DNA of 64,000 nucleotides, from the NCBI RefSeq assembly GCF_000411975.1, contig NZ_ASXG01000129.1, positions 22,554 through 86,553 of the forward strand, written 5' to 3'. The translations under genes and the position numbers were made by a program. Positions 48,828 through 58,542 of this stretch are shown piece by piece; the stretch's first letter is position 1, and each line of letters opens with the position of its first letter. This DNA comes from Amycolatopsis orientalis DSM 43388 (GTDB lineage Bacteria; Actinomycetota; Actinomycetes; Mycobacteriales; Pseudonocardiaceae). The notes beneath the pieces were generated by a model that ran no database searches, was not told the DNA's origin, and was given only the letters and a program-made list of their open reading frames with translations.

Positions 48828-51488
48828 TCAGAGTTCATGGAGCACCGCGATCGGGGACCGCCGGGCGATTCTGACCGTGACGGCGGCGACCACGGCGAGC
48901 GCCGCGACAGCGGTCGCGCCGACCGCGACGAGGTAGCTCCACGGCACCGTGAGTGCGGCCGGAGGCGGATCGAACACCCCGGTCAGCACTTTCACCAGCA
49001 GGTGCGAAAGGGCCCAGCCGGCGAGGCCTCCGGCGAGGAGGCCGCCGGCGCCGAGCACGAGCACCTCGCCGAGCACGAACGAGCGCAGCTGGCGAGGAGT
49101 CGCGCCGAGTGCGCCGGCGATCGCGAAGGAGCGGCGTCGTTCGGCGAGCCCGAGCGCGAGGACCAGGCCGCCCGCGGCGGCGGCGAGCACGAGCGCGAAT
49201 CCGAGTTCGACTCGGGTCAGGCCCGCGAGGTCGACCGCGGTCAGGCTGGAGCCGACGGTGGCGCGGGTGTGCGCGATGTCGGTCACGGTCGCGGCCGGAC
49301 CGAGCCGGTCCTGGAGCCGGCGGGCCACCGCGGTGGTGTTCTGCCCGCCGGTGTCGACCAGGAACGCTCCGACGGCGTCGCTGCCGGTGTGCTGGGCGAC
49401 ATAGGCGGCGTTGGCGACGAAGAAGCTGTCCTTGGGCGCGGTCGGGAATTCCTTCACCACGCCCGCGTAATGGAAGGCCACCGTGGTGAATTGTTTTGTC
49501 CGTCCGTCCTGCAGCCGGAGATTGAGCAGATCGCCGGGGCTCAGCTGGAAGTCTTTGACGGTCTCGGCGCTCACGAGGATGGCGTCGGGCTGTGCGGCGA
49601 GCCGCTGCATCAGTTCCCGGGCGGTGCCGCCCTGGAAATAGGCGTCCTGCAGAGCGGTCACCGTGGTGATGCTGTCCGGCCGCACGCCGTAGAGGTCTTG
49701 CAGATCCGCTCCGACGTAGGCGAAGCGATGCTGGACGGGTTCGACACCGCGCACGCCGGGGGTGGCGGCGATCGGGCCGGCCGCGGATGGCCCGGCCGAA
49801 GTTCCAGGCGATTCGGTGACCGTGACGTCGGCGCCGTTGGTCAGCTGCGCGTCGGCCTCGGCCTGGGCCTGGTAGGTCGCGTTGAACGTCGCGGTGGACG
49901 CGGCGAACGAGAGCGCCAGCGCCAGCAGCACGATGGCGTGCGCGAGCAGCCGCCGCTGGCGCGCCAGCGAGCCCGCCACGACATTCGCCAGCGAGCCGGC
50001 GAAGGGCCGGAGGCCGCGGCCCAGGAGACGGCGGCCGGGGCCGAGCAAGAGCTCTGCCAATCGCCACGCGAGCAGCCCGGAGCCGAGCCAGAACAGCGCG
50101 GGCGAAGCGAACGCCCAGTACGACACTGAAATGGCCGGCACGCCTTCCGGCGCCAGCACCAGTTGGTAGCCGGTCCGGCTCGTCAGCCAGAACACGACCG
50201 CGGCGGCGGCGAGCAGGAGCACATCGAGGCCGTACCGGCTCCAGGCCGGCCGCTCGCGGCGCGTCAGGGCGGCCCGCCCCGAGGCCACTGTGGTCCCGCG
50301 CAGGTCGCGCCAGGCCGGAGCGAGCACCGTCAGTCCGGCGATGGCCAGCCCGGAGAGAACGGCGGCGACGGACCAGCCGGTCGCGTCCGCCCCGCTCGCC
50401 CCGAACCGCGCCGATCCGAAAGCCGTCAACCCGATCAAGGCGGCAGCGGCGGCGCCGACGACCGACCCAGCTGCGCCGACGAGGAGGGCCTCCGCCGCGG
50501 CCAAGCGCAGCAGTTGCCGGCCGGTCGCGCCACGCGCGCGCAGGAGAGCTTGCTCGCGCCGGCGGCGAGGGGCGCCCGCGGCCACGGCCACGGCCGTCAG
50601 GAGGCCCGCGAGGACTGCTCCCGGGAGCCCGAGAAACAGGAACAGCACCCGCGCGTAGGCGGCATCGGAGCGCGCCGCGTCCAGGGCGGCGCCGAGGTTG
50701 TTGCCTACGACGGCAGTGCCGGCGGAGCGGGCCTCGACATTGTGTGCCGCGCCCACGACCTGGGTGTAGGCGGTTGCCGGGTCGGCGGGAAGCGAGCGGT
50801 TCAGCGCGGCGTGGATCTGGGTGGTCACCAGGTCCGGGCGGGCCGCGGCGAGCGGGTCGAACAAGGCGTGCCACGCGCCGCTGCCGAGGATGAGGACGTT
50901 GTCCGGGGGCGCGGAGGGCTGCGCGCCTGCCGGGGCGCCGACCTTCTGGAACAGGGAATCCGCTTGCGGAAGGTCGACGACCTCGGTGACGCGGACGCTG
51001 ACCGGGGGCAGCCCCGCCCGTCCGAGCTGGATGACATCGCCGGGTTTGGCGTGCAGGTTCGCGGCGGTCTGCTGGGCCAGTGCGACTCCGTGATCGGCTC
51101 CGGCCAGAGTGCGCACCGCGCCGGGGAAATCACCGCGGTAGGAGCCGGGCAGCCCGAGCACCACCCCGGGTCCGGTCGTCTGGGCGGTCCCGCCGCCGGA
51201 TGCCGACATGCCGGTTGTCCGCGCGAATCCCACCGTGTCCGAGCGCAGCACCCCCGGCCCGTTCCGGACGAGGTCGCGGACGGAGGCGGGGTTCGCGCCG
51301 GCGCGCACCTCGACCTGCCAGTCCACGGCGACGCCGCGGGCGGCGCGGCCGGTCATCGAACCCTGTGCGGCGGCGAGGAAACTGCCGAGGGACACCAGCA
51401 GCGCGACGGCGACCGCGATGCCGCCGGCCGTCGCGCCGAGGCGGACCCCTCGGCGGCGCACCAAGCCGGAAATCCAATGCCGGATCAT
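48828..51488 (-). CDS. ABC transporter permease, FtsX-like
   Basis: An 886-residue permease with two FtsX domains: helix at 20-40, large extracytoplasmic region, helices in about 295-400, a middle set (about 430-540), a second extracytoplasmic region (about 550-740) and terminal helices (about 755-880). This duplicated type belongs to lipoprotein-release or antimicrobial-peptide-defence exporters. The ATG overlaps the stop of the upstream ATPase gene. It is last in the lipoprotein/ATPase/ATPase/permease operon. Confidence 0.9.
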   Translation of the reverse strand: MIRHWISGLVRRRGVRLGATAGGIAVAVALLVSLGSFLAAAQGSMTGRAARGVAVDWQVEVRAGANPASVRDLVRNGPGVLRSDTVGFARTTGMSASGGGTAQTTGPGVVLGLPGSYRGDFPGAVRTLAGADHGVALAQQTAANLHAKPGDVIQLGRAGLPPVSVRVTEVVDLPQADSLFQKVGAPAGAQPSAPPDNVLILGSGAWHALFDPLAAARPDLVTTQIHAALNRSLPADPATAYTQVVGAAHNVEARSAGTAVVGNNLGAALDAARSDAAYARVLFLFLGLPGAVLAGLLTAVAVAAGAPRRRREQALLRARGATGRQLLRLAAAEALLVGAAGSVVGAAAAALIGLTAFGSARFGASGADATGWSVAAVLSGLAIAGLTVLAPAWRDLRGTTVASGRAALTRRERPAWSRYGLDVLLLAAAAVVFWLTSRTGYQLVLAPEGVPAISVSYWAFASPALFWLGSGLLAWRLAELLLGPGRRLLGRGLRPFAGSLANVVAGSLARQRRLLAHAIVLLALALSFAASTATFNATYQAQAEADAQLTNGADVTVTESPGTSAGPSAAGPIAATPGVRGVEPVQHRFAYVGADLQDLYGVRPDSITTVTALQDAYFQGGTARELMQRLAAQPDAILVSAETVKDFQLSPGDLLNLRLQDGRTKQFTTVAFHYAGVVKEFPTAPKDSFFVANAAYVAQHTGSDAVGAFLVDTGGQNTTAVARRLQDRLGPAATVTDIAHTRATVGSSLTAVDLAGLTRVELGFALVLAAAAGGLVLALGLAERRRSFAIAGALGATPRQLRSFVLGEVLVLGAGGLLAGGLAGWALSHLLVKVLTGVFDPPPAALTVPWSYLVAVGATAVAALAVVAAVTVRIARRSPIAVLHEL

Positions 51489-52219
51489 CGAGTCTCTCCG
51501 TTTCGCTCGGCAAGGCCGGGATCGGCCGCGCCGTGGAGCCGGCCGTCGCGCATCGTCCATTCCTGCCCCAGCCGGGCGGCCACGAACGGGTCGTGCGTCG
51601 CGACGACCAGCGCGGCGCCCAGTTCGTCGGCCGTGGCGGCCAGGACCGTCATGACCCGTTCGGCGGACTCGTGGTCGAGCTGGCCGGTGGGTTCGTCGGC
51701 GACGATCAGCAGCGGGCGGGCGGCCAGCACCCGCGCGACCGCGACCCGCTGCGCCTGCCCGCCGGACAGCTCGTCCGGCAGCTTGCCTCCCAGGTCGTCG
51801 ATCGCCAGCCGGCCGAGTGCGGACCGGGCACGGCGGAAGGCCTCGTCCTCGGGCTCTCCGGCCAGCAGAAGCGGCAGCGCCACGTTCTCGGTCGCGTCCA
51901 GCGCGGGCAGCAGACTGGGACCCTGGAAGACGACTCCGACCTCGGTGGCTCGGTGGTGCAGATCCGGCCACTCGACGGTGCCCGCGGTGGGCCGGTCGAT
52001 CCCGGCGATCAGGTGCAGCAGAGTGGATTTGCCCGATCCGGACGGCCCGGTGACCGCCAGCCGCAGGCCCGGGCGGATCCGGCAGGTGATGCCGTGCACC
52101 GCCACGACGGCGGTCGGCCCCTTTCCGTAGGTACGGGCGACATCCCGGCATTCGGCCAATATCCCCGGTTCGCGGTCGGCGCGGCCGAATCGCGTCGCGG
52201 GCGCGGTGTCGCCGGTCAT
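51485..52219 (-). CDS. ABC transporter ATP-binding protein (second in operon)
   Basis: A 244-residue MacB/LolD-type ATPase: Walker A GPSGSGKST, signature LSGGQAQRVAVAR, Walker B LLIVADEPTG and the switch histidine in ATHD. ATG 52219 overlaps the preceding stop and has AAGG at proper spacing; ATG 52225 is the alternative. Two different ATPase genes precede one permease, so the transporter may be an ATPase heterodimer. Confidence 0.93.
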   Translation of the reverse strand: MTGDTAPATRFGRADREPGILAECRDVARTYGKGPTAVVAVHGITCRIRPGLRLAVTGPSGSGKSTLLHLIAGIDRPTAGTVEWPDLHHRATEVGVVFQGPSLLPALDATENVALPLLLAGEPEDEAFRRARSALGRLAIDDLGGKLPDELSGGQAQRVAVARVLAARPLLIVADEPTGQLDHESAERVMTVLAATADELGAALVVATHDPFVAARLGQEWTMRDGRLHGAADPGLAERNGETR

Positions 52220-52878
52220 TCGCATACCTTTCCGTCGTCGAGCCGGACCGTCCGGTGCGCGAACGCGCTCACCGCCGGGCTGTGACTGGCGACCACCACC
52301 GCCGTCCCGTCGTGTGCTGTCTCGGCCAGCAGTTCGAGGATCCGGTGTTCCGTCGTGCTGTCCAGTTCGCCGGTGGGTTCGTCGGCCAGCACCACGGCCG
52401 GCGTGTTGGCCAGGGCGACCGCGAGGCCCGCCCGGGCGAGTTCGCCGCCGGAAAGCTGGCTGGGGTAAGCACGATCCCGATCCGCGATGCCCAATGCGGA
52501 CAGAAGCGCGCCCGGGTCGCGCGCGGCGCGCCGGCCGGCGAGGCGCTGTGCCACCACCACGTTGCCCGCTACGGTGAGGTGCTCCAGGAGATTGCCGTTC
52601 TGGAACAGCATCCCGATCCGGCGGGAGCGCAGCCTGGCCCGCACCGGCTCCGGCTGGTGGCTGATCCGGCTGCCGGCGACGTGCACGCTGCCGCCGTCCG
52701 GATCGTCCATGCCGGCCAGGCAGGCGAGCAGAGTGGACTTTCCCGATCCGGAAGGTCCGGTCACCGCGACGATCTCGCCGCTTTCGACGGCGAGGGAAAC
52801 CCCTTTGAGCGCCAGGGTTTCCTCCTCGCCCGAGCGGTAGAAGCGATACAGCTGGCGCGCGTGCAGCGGCGCTGCCAT
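52216..52878 (-). CDS. ABC transporter ATP-binding protein (first in operon)
   Basis: A 220-residue LolD/MacB-type ATPase: Walker A GPSGSGKST, signature LSGGELARAG, Walker B VVLADEPTG, H-loop ASHS. The signature differs from its partner's (ELARAG against QAQRVA). The ATG overlaps the lipoprotein stop by one base (TGATG). Confidence 0.93.
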   Translation of the reverse strand: MAAPLHARQLYRFYRSGEEETLALKGVSLAVESGEIVAVTGPSGSGKSTLLACLAGMDDPDGGSVHVAGSRISHQPEPVRARLRSRRIGMLFQNGNLLEHLTVAGNVVVAQRLAGRRAARDPGALLSALGIADRDRAYPSQLSGGELARAGLAVALANTPAVVLADEPTGELDSTTEHRILELLAETAHDGTAVVVASHSPAVSAFAHRTVRLDDGKVCE

Positions 52879-53477
52879 CACATCCACCGCACCGAGTCGG
52901 TGATCGTGCGCCACGGATCGACGTTGTCCGCCCCTTTGGGGCCGCTCAGCGTGAGGACCAGTTCTTCGCCGTTGTTCCAGAATTCGTACCGCTCCACCGA
53001 GTCAGCGACCGATTTCCCGGTGACCGGGTCCGGTGGCGAGTCGGCCTGGTAGGTGATCAGGACCGCGTTTCCCGCCTTGCGCGCGACGGTGCTGACGGAC
53101 CCGGCGACGTAGCCGCGGCTGCCGGTGCGGATGGCGGGCAATTCCTCCGCGGTCGCCGACCCGGTGGTGGGGGCTTGCGGGCGGGCGGTGGTTTCGACGC
53201 GGACGCTGTTGAATTTGTCGGTGAACAACGCGGAATTGCCTGCTGTGCTTCGTGCCCAGCCCTCCGGAACCGACACGGTGAATCGGTGGTCTGGCGTGGT
53301 GAACGGGACGTACACCTGGTTGTCGGGAATGTCGCCCGCCGGATTGGCCTCCGGGGCATTCGGGGCGGGCGAAGCACCCGGGGATGCCGGGCTGTTCGCT
53401 GAGGAACACGCACCCAGTGCCAGTGCCGCGGCGAGCGACGCGACAACGATTCCGGCGTGACCGGTCGTGCGTTTCAT
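52878..53477 (-). CDS. Lipoprotein of the ABC operon
   Basis: A 199-residue lipoprotein with lipobox LALGAC (C at about 24), a Pro/Ala-rich linker and a domain of about 145 residues starting TTPDHRFTVSVPEGWARS, reminiscent of LpqN/Mog1-like lipoproteins of actinobacteria. It opens the ABC operon and is divergent from the histidine kinase. It may act as a binding subunit or as a reporter of membrane-active compounds. Confidence 0.8.
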   Translation of the reverse strand: MKRTTGHAGIVVASLAAALALGACSSANSPASPGASPAPNAPEANPAGDIPDNQVYVPFTTPDHRFTVSVPEGWARSTAGNSALFTDKFNSVRVETTARPQAPTTGSATAEELPAIRTGSRGYVAGSVSTVARKAGNAVLITYQADSPPDPVTGKSVADSVERYEFWNNGEELVLTLSGPKGADNVDPWRTITDSVRWM

Positions 53478-53712
53478 TGCGGTTTCCCTCCCACGGCGAC
53501 TGGTGCGAGGACGACGCTAGAGAGGGGCGCGAAAGGCCTTCGGCTCGTTTCGGCCAGCGCACGGCAAAATTCCGCGGGCCGCGGCCTCCCGTTTCCCGCC
53601 GGAGCGGCCGCCGGTTAGCGGACGGCAAACGAACCGCCTCGCGAACGCACGATGGCCGGAGCGGCTGCACACTGGACGCCGAGGGCGCGCGCCCGCCGCC
53701 GAAGGAGCCGTT

Positions 53713-55056
53713 GTGCGCAAGCGAATCATCCTGTTGACCGTGCTGGCCGGCGTGCTGGCGATCAGCTTGTTCGGCTTGCCGCTCGCGGTCGGCGTCGCCC
53801 GCTACTACCTCGACGACGAGCGTGCCGAGCTGGAACGGCTTGCCGACTCGGCGGCCTTGTCCGTCTCGGCGCAGGTGATCCGGCACGATCTGCCCGACCG
53901 GCTCCCGGCCGCGGAGGCGAACACCTCGCTGGCTCTCTACAACCCGTCCGGGGACCGGCTGGCCGGAGGCGGACCCGCGCGGCTCGAAGCGGCGGGCTCG
54001 GCGATCCGGGCGAACGAAGTGATCGCCGACGACACCGGGACGGACCTGGTCGCCATCGTTCCGATCACCGATGCCGGGACGGTCGTCGGCATGGTGCGCG
54101 CCGCGACCCCGCACAGCGAGGTGGATCGGCGCACTGCGCTGACGTGGCTGGGCATGGGCGGCCTGGCGGTGGTGGCGCTGGCCGCCACCTGGCTTGTCGC
54201 GCACCGCCTGTCGGTCCGGCTGGCCGCGCCGCTCGAAGAGCTGTCCACCAGCGCTGCGCGGCTCGGCGACGGGGACTTCACCGTGCGGACCCGCCGGTCC
54301 CGCATTCCCGAGATCGACCGGGCGGGCATCGCACTGGACACGACCGCTGGGCGCATCGGGGACATCCTCGCCCGTGAGCGGGCGTTCTCCGCGGACGCTT
54401 CGCACCAGTTGCGCACCCCGCTCGCCGGTCTGCAGATGCAACTCGAGGTCGCGCTGGAGAGCCCGGACCCGGCGTTGCGCCCGGCTGTCACCGCCGCGCT
54501 GGAGACGACCTACCGGCTCGACCGCACCATCCGCGACCTGCTCGCCCTCGCCCGCGATGCCCATCCCGGCACCGAACTCGTCGAGGTGAAGACCGCGCTC
54601 GCCGAGTTCCGGCAGGATTGGCACGGTCTGCTGGCCGCGCAAGGCCGGGTCTTGCTGTTGCGAGATCCTCTCGACCTCGCGGAGACCCGCGTCTCGGCTC
54701 TCGCGACCCGCCAAGCCATGACCGTGCTGCTGGACAACGCCTCCCGGCACGGCCGGGGCACGGTCACCGTCACCGTCCGAGACATGGGAGAAGCCATCGC
54801 TTTCGACGTGACCGACGAAGGACCGGGTCTCGCCTCGGATGCCGATCCTTTCCGGCGGCGGTCCGACTCCGCCGCCGGGCACGGGATCGGCCTCGCTCTC
54901 GCCCGCAGCCTGGCGGAAGCCGAAGGGGGCCGGCTGCTGCTGGGACGGCCGGCGCCGCCGACCTTCACCCTGCTGCTGCCGGTGCGGCGCGGCGATGCGA
55001 CCGGCAGGGAGAACGACGATCGGCAGGCCCACGCCGCGCTCGACCTGGACCGCTGA
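53713..55056 (+). CDS. Sensor histidine kinase, unpaired
   Basis: A 447-residue kinase: helix 1 (about 5-28), short sensor, helix 2 (about 138-160), HAMP, H231 in DASHQLRTPL, ATPase motifs LLDNASRHGRG, DEGPGLAS and HGIGLALARS. GTG 53713 follows AAGGAG. No response regulator gene is adjacent. It is divergent from the lipoprotein/ABC operon, the usual layout for sensors of cell-envelope antibiotics; the regulator at 47211 lies just beyond that operon and DUF347. Confidence 0.92.
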   Translation: MRKRIILLTVLAGVLAISLFGLPLAVGVARYYLDDERAELERLADSAALSVSAQVIRHDLPDRLPAAEANTSLALYNPSGDRLAGGGPARLEAAGSAIRANEVIADDTGTDLVAIVPITDAGTVVGMVRAATPHSEVDRRTALTWLGMGGLAVVALAATWLVAHRLSVRLAAPLEELSTSAARLGDGDFTVRTRRSRIPEIDRAGIALDTTAGRIGDILARERAFSADASHQLRTPLAGLQMQLEVALESPDPALRPAVTAALETTYRLDRTIRDLLALARDAHPGTELVEVKTALAEFRQDWHGLLAAQGRVLLLRDPLDLAETRVSALATRQAMTVLLDNASRHGRGTVTVTVRDMGEAIAFDVTDEGPGLASDADPFRRRSDSAAGHGIGLALARSLAEAEGGRLLLGRPAPPTFTLLLPVRRGDATGRENDDRQAHAALDLDR

Positions 55057-55225
55057 CGCTGGCCTTCGAGCTGTTCGCGTGACAGGCCGAGCCGTCGAGC
55101 GTCGGCGGCAGGCCGCACACTCGCACCCCGAGTGCACGGCCGGCCTCGGGTGGCGTTCGAGCGGGCGAAGAAGCGGACGAGGTAGCGGAACCTCGCGTCG
55201 GCCGGCGGCACGCACCGCCTCCGGG

Positions 55226-55576
55226 CTAGTCGTGGTCCGGGATGCTGTGCAGGTGGTGGTCGGCGGCGTTCATGGCCTCGGCCAGGAGGCGTCGCACGTG
55301 GCCGCCGCGGGCGCGGTAGAGGGCGCGGCGCCCGTCCCGGCGCAGTTCGACGAGCCCGGCCAGGCGGAGCTTGGCCAGGTGCTGGGAAACCGACGGCCGG
55401 GCGATGCCGACTGCCGCGGCCAGCGACGCGACGTCGTATTCGTCGCCGCTGAGCAGCCACAGCATCCGCAGCCGGCCAGGTTCGGCGAGCATCCGCAGCG
55501 CGGTAGACGCGGTTTCGACCAGTTCGGCAGGCGGCAGCTGGGTCCATTGGACACCAGGTTCATCATGTGCGTACAT
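55226..55576 (-). CDS. ArsR/SmtB-family repressor
   Basis: A 116-residue winged-helix repressor (STALRMLAEPGRLRMLWLLSG, VASLAAAVGIARPSVSQHLAKLRLAGLV, GRRALYRARGGHVRRLL). The C-terminus is His-rich (NAADHHLHSIPDHD), a metal site of the alpha5 kind as in nickel/cobalt/zinc sensors. ATG 55576 (or 55582). Direct repeats ATGTGC at 55565 and 55575 overlap its start region and are a candidate operator. It is divergent from the MFS exporter gene. Confidence 0.9.
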   Translation of the reverse strand: MYAHDEPGVQWTQLPPAELVETASTALRMLAEPGRLRMLWLLSGDEYDVASLAAAVGIARPSVSQHLAKLRLAGLVELRRDGRRALYRARGGHVRRLLAEAMNAADHHLHSIPDHD

Positions 55577-55627
55577 GTGCACCTATCATGGGAGGCAGTC
55601 CTCGTCGGGTAGTAGGAGTGTGCCGCT

Positions 55628-56989
55628 GTGTTGTCGTTGTTCGGCCGCCGGGACTATCGGCACCTGTTCGGGGCGCAGCTGGTGGCGTTGTTCGGGACCG
55701 GGTTGACCACGGTCGCGCTCGGGCTGCTGGCATATCAACTGGCGGGTGCGGACGCGGGCGCGGTGCTGGGCACCGCGCTGGCGATCAAGATGGTCGCTTA
55801 CGTGACGGTGGCTCCGGTCGCGGGCGCGTATGCGGACCGGGTCCCGCGGCGGGTGCTGCTGGTCTGCCTGGATCTGGTGCGGGCCCTGGTGGTGCTGGCG
55901 CTGCCGTTCGTCGACCAGGTGTGGCAGATCTACGTGCTGATCGTCGTGCTGCAGTCGGCGTCGGCCGCGTTCACTCCGACGTTCCAGGCCGTGCTGCCGG
56001 ACATCCTGCCCGACGAACGCGATTACACGCGGGCGTTGTCGGCATCGCAGCTGGCCTCGACGATGGAGAGCCTGCTGTCTCCGATGCTGGCCGCGGCCCT
56101 GCTGAGCGCGGTGTCGTTCCATTGGCTGTTCACCGGCACGTCGGCGGGGTTCCTGGCGTCCGCTGCTCTGGTCGTGACCACGCGGATCCCGGACGCGGCT
56201 CGCAGCGGGCGCGGCGGCGTGTGGGAGCGGACCCTGGCCGGGATGCGGATCTACGCCGCGACGCCGCGGCTGCGGGGCGTGCTCGGGCTGAATCTGGTCG
56301 TGGCGGCGGTCGGGGCGATCGTGATGGTCAACACCGTCAACTACGTCCAGGGCGAACTCGGCCGATCGCAGGCCGACGTCGCCTGGCTGCTGGCCGGCAA
56401 CGGCGTCGGCACGATGGCGGTCGCGCTGCTGGTGCCGAAGTTGCTCCGCCGGGCCGGTGAGCGCGCTGTCATGTTCGCCGGCGCCGCGGGGCTTCTCGCC
56501 GCGGTCGCCGGCGCGGTCGCGCTGTCCACGGCGGACGCCGGCGGCTGGCGCTGGCCGGTCGCATTGGTCGTGTGGGCGGTCGTCGGCGCGGGGACCGGGC
56601 TGGTCCTGACACCGGCGGGCCGGGTGCTGCGGCGGTCGAGCGCACCGGTTGACCGCCCGGCTGTCTTCGCCGCGCAGTTCTCGCTGTCGCACGCGTGCTG
56701 GCTGCTCGCCTACCCGATCGCGGGATGGCTGGCCACCGGCGCGGGGTTCACCGCGGCCTGGATCGTGCTCGCTGCTCTCGCCGCGGTGGGCGCGGTGGCC
56801 GCGGCCCGCGTGTGGCCGCGGCGAGATCCTGCGCTGGTCGAGCACACGCACGACGCGAGTACTGACCCCGAGCACCTCGCCGATGCGGTCGAGGGCGAGG
56901 ACGGGCTGTGGCGGCACCGCCACGCGTTCGTCATCGACGGCCGGCACCGCCGCTGGCCGGTCTCGGCCGGTCGGCCGGATCAGGAGTGA
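55628..56989 (+). CDS. MFS exporter with His-rich tail, probable metal efflux
   Basis: A 453-residue major-facilitator protein with 12 helices. The start (SLFGRRDYRHLFGAQLVALFGTG) resembles the enterobactin-exporter/NreB group. The cytoplasmic tail is histidine-rich (EHTHD, DPEHL, RHRHAF, GRHRRW). With an adjacent ArsR repressor that also ends in histidines, efflux of a divalent metal such as nickel or cobalt is the best guess. The GTG at 55628 follows a purine-rich GGAGTG. Confidence 0.82.
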   Translation: MLSLFGRRDYRHLFGAQLVALFGTGLTTVALGLLAYQLAGADAGAVLGTALAIKMVAYVTVAPVAGAYADRVPRRVLLVCLDLVRALVVLALPFVDQVWQIYVLIVVLQSASAAFTPTFQAVLPDILPDERDYTRALSASQLASTMESLLSPMLAAALLSAVSFHWLFTGTSAGFLASAALVVTTRIPDAARSGRGGVWERTLAGMRIYAATPRLRGVLGLNLVVAAVGAIVMVNTVNYVQGELGRSQADVAWLLAGNGVGTMAVALLVPKLLRRAGERAVMFAGAAGLLAAVAGAVALSTADAGGWRWPVALVVWAVVGAGTGLVLTPAGRVLRRSSAPVDRPAVFAAQFSLSHACWLLAYPIAGWLATGAGFTAAWIVLAALAAVGAVAAARVWPRRDPALVEHTHDASTDPEHLADAVEGEDGLWRHRHAFVIDGRHRRWPVSAGRPDQE

Positions 56990-57030
56990 GCGGCGGGACG
57001 CGCCGGTGACGGCCGAGGTCGATCATCAGC

Positions 57031-57058
57031 GCGCCGAGCCGGGCACCCGGCTCGGCGC
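57031..57058. terminator. Bidirectional terminator hairpin
   Basis: GCGCCGAGCCGGG (57031-57043) and CCCGGCTCGGCGC (57046-57058) form a near-continuous stem. It lies between the converging MFS gene (ends 56989) and the sugar-binding lipoprotein gene (ends 57110). Confidence 0.75.
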
Positions 57059-57109
57059 CCACGGGACCGAAGCCGAGCAGCAGGGACGCGCCGCGGGCCG
57101 GGGGAGGGG

Positions 57110-58507
57110 TCAGCCGCCGAGCTTGGCGTTGTAGTCGGCGATCTGCTTGGCTGCCTTGTTCTCGGCGTCGGTGAGGGCTTGTTTGGCGTCCTGGCCTTGG
57201 AGCACCGCGGCCTGGAGGGCTTGTTCGACGTCTTTGCGGATGTCCGGCATCACGCCGACCGAGCAGCCCTGGGTGGCGGGGGTCAGCTTGGTGGCCTCAA
57301 GCTGTCGGATCGCTGTCGCGAACTGCGGTTTCTGGGCGACCCACTGCTGGTCGGCCGGTTCCCGCAGGGCGGCTTTGCTGATGGGGAAGTAGCCGGTCGA
57401 GGTGTGCCAGGCGACCTGGGTTTGCTTCCCGGCGAGGAACTTCACCAGTTCCCAGGACGCGCGCTCGCGGGCGGCGTCGCCGGAGTTGATCGTCCACAGG
57501 GAGGCTCCGCCGATGATGGGGCCGCCGGTGTCGGTGGCGTTGACCTTCGGGAAGAAGCCGGTGGACACGGTGAACGGGTTCTTCGCGGCGGCGGCGCCCT
57601 TGGTGAACTGGCCGAGCGAGCCGGTGGACTCCAGTCCGATCGCGACGGTGCCGGAGCTGAACGCGTTGTCCCCGTTGTCGGTGTTGCTGTCCAGTTTCAT
57701 GGCCAGGCCCTCGTTGACCATCTGCTGCCACCACCGCAGCAGCTTGATGGTGGTGCCGGTGGCCAGGGTCGCCTTGCCGGCGCGGCCGGTGCGGCCGTTC
57801 TCGGAGTCGCAGACGGTCTGGTTCGCGATCGCGTTCCATTGCTCGACGAACCAGCCGTAGAGGGTCGCGCCGAAGCCGTATCGCACGGTTTCGCCCGAGG
57901 TGGCCTTGATCTTGCGCGCGTCCGCGGTGATCTCGTCGAGTGTCGCGGGCGGCTTGCCGGGGTCGAGGCCGGCTTTCGCGAAGGCCTCCCGGTTGAGGTA
58001 GAGCAGCGGCATGGAGGTGTTGAACGGCATCGAGTACAGCTTGTTGTCGACGGTGTAGTAGCCGGCGATGTTCGGCTGGATGTCGGACACGTCGTAGTGG
58101 TCGACGTCGATGAACGACTGCATCGGCACGATCGTCTTCGAGTCGATCATGTAGCGGGTGCCGATGTCGTACATCTGCATCAGGTCCGGCCGCTGCTGCG
58201 GGGAGGAGTTCTTGTACGCGGCCAGCGCGGTGTCGTACTGGCCCTTGTAGTTCAGGTTGACCTTGATCGTGCCGGCGTGCTGCTGGTTGAACTGGTCGAC
58301 GAGCTTGCGCAACGTCTCGCCGTTGGTGCCGCTCATCGCGTGCCAGAAGTTGACGGTCACCTCGCCCTTGCCGTTCAGCGCGTCCGCGCCGGGCGCGGTG
58401 ACCGAGCCGGGCGGGGGGCCGGCGTTGGTCGCCGACGAGCAGCCGGCCACAGCGGTGGCGAGGGCGAGCACGAAGGCCGCGATACCGCGGCGGTTCCGGT
58501 TCGGCAC
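57110..58507 (-). CDS. ABC transporter sugar-binding lipoprotein (UgpB-like)
   Basis: A 465-residue solute-binding lipoprotein: lipobox ATAVAGC (C at about 23), then a family-1 binding fold with VTVNFWHAMSGTNGETLRKLVDQFN, typical of glycerol-3-phosphate and related ligands (UgpB). GTG 58507 after AAGGAAAA. It is third in a permease/permease/binding-protein operon. No hydrolase marks the substrate. Confidence 0.9.
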   Translation of the reverse strand: MPNRNRRGIAAFVLALATAVAGCSSATNAGPPPGSVTAPGADALNGKGEVTVNFWHAMSGTNGETLRKLVDQFNQQHAGTIKVNLNYKGQYDTALAAYKNSSPQQRPDLMQMYDIGTRYMIDSKTIVPMQSFIDVDHYDVSDIQPNIAGYYTVDNKLYSMPFNTSMPLLYLNREAFAKAGLDPGKPPATLDEITADARKIKATSGETVRYGFGATLYGWFVEQWNAIANQTVCDSENGRTGRAGKATLATGTTIKLLRWWQQMVNEGLAMKLDSNTDNGDNAFSSGTVAIGLESTGSLGQFTKGAAAAKNPFTVSTGFFPKVNATDTGGPIIGGASLWTINSGDAARERASWELVKFLAGKQTQVAWHTSTGYFPISKAALREPADQQWVAQKPQFATAIRQLEATKLTPATQGCSVGVMPDIRKDVEQALQAAVLQGQDAKQALTDAENKAAKQIADYNAKLGG

Positions 58508-58542
58508 GGTGTTTTCCTTTCGTCGGACGGTGGGTGCGGTGG

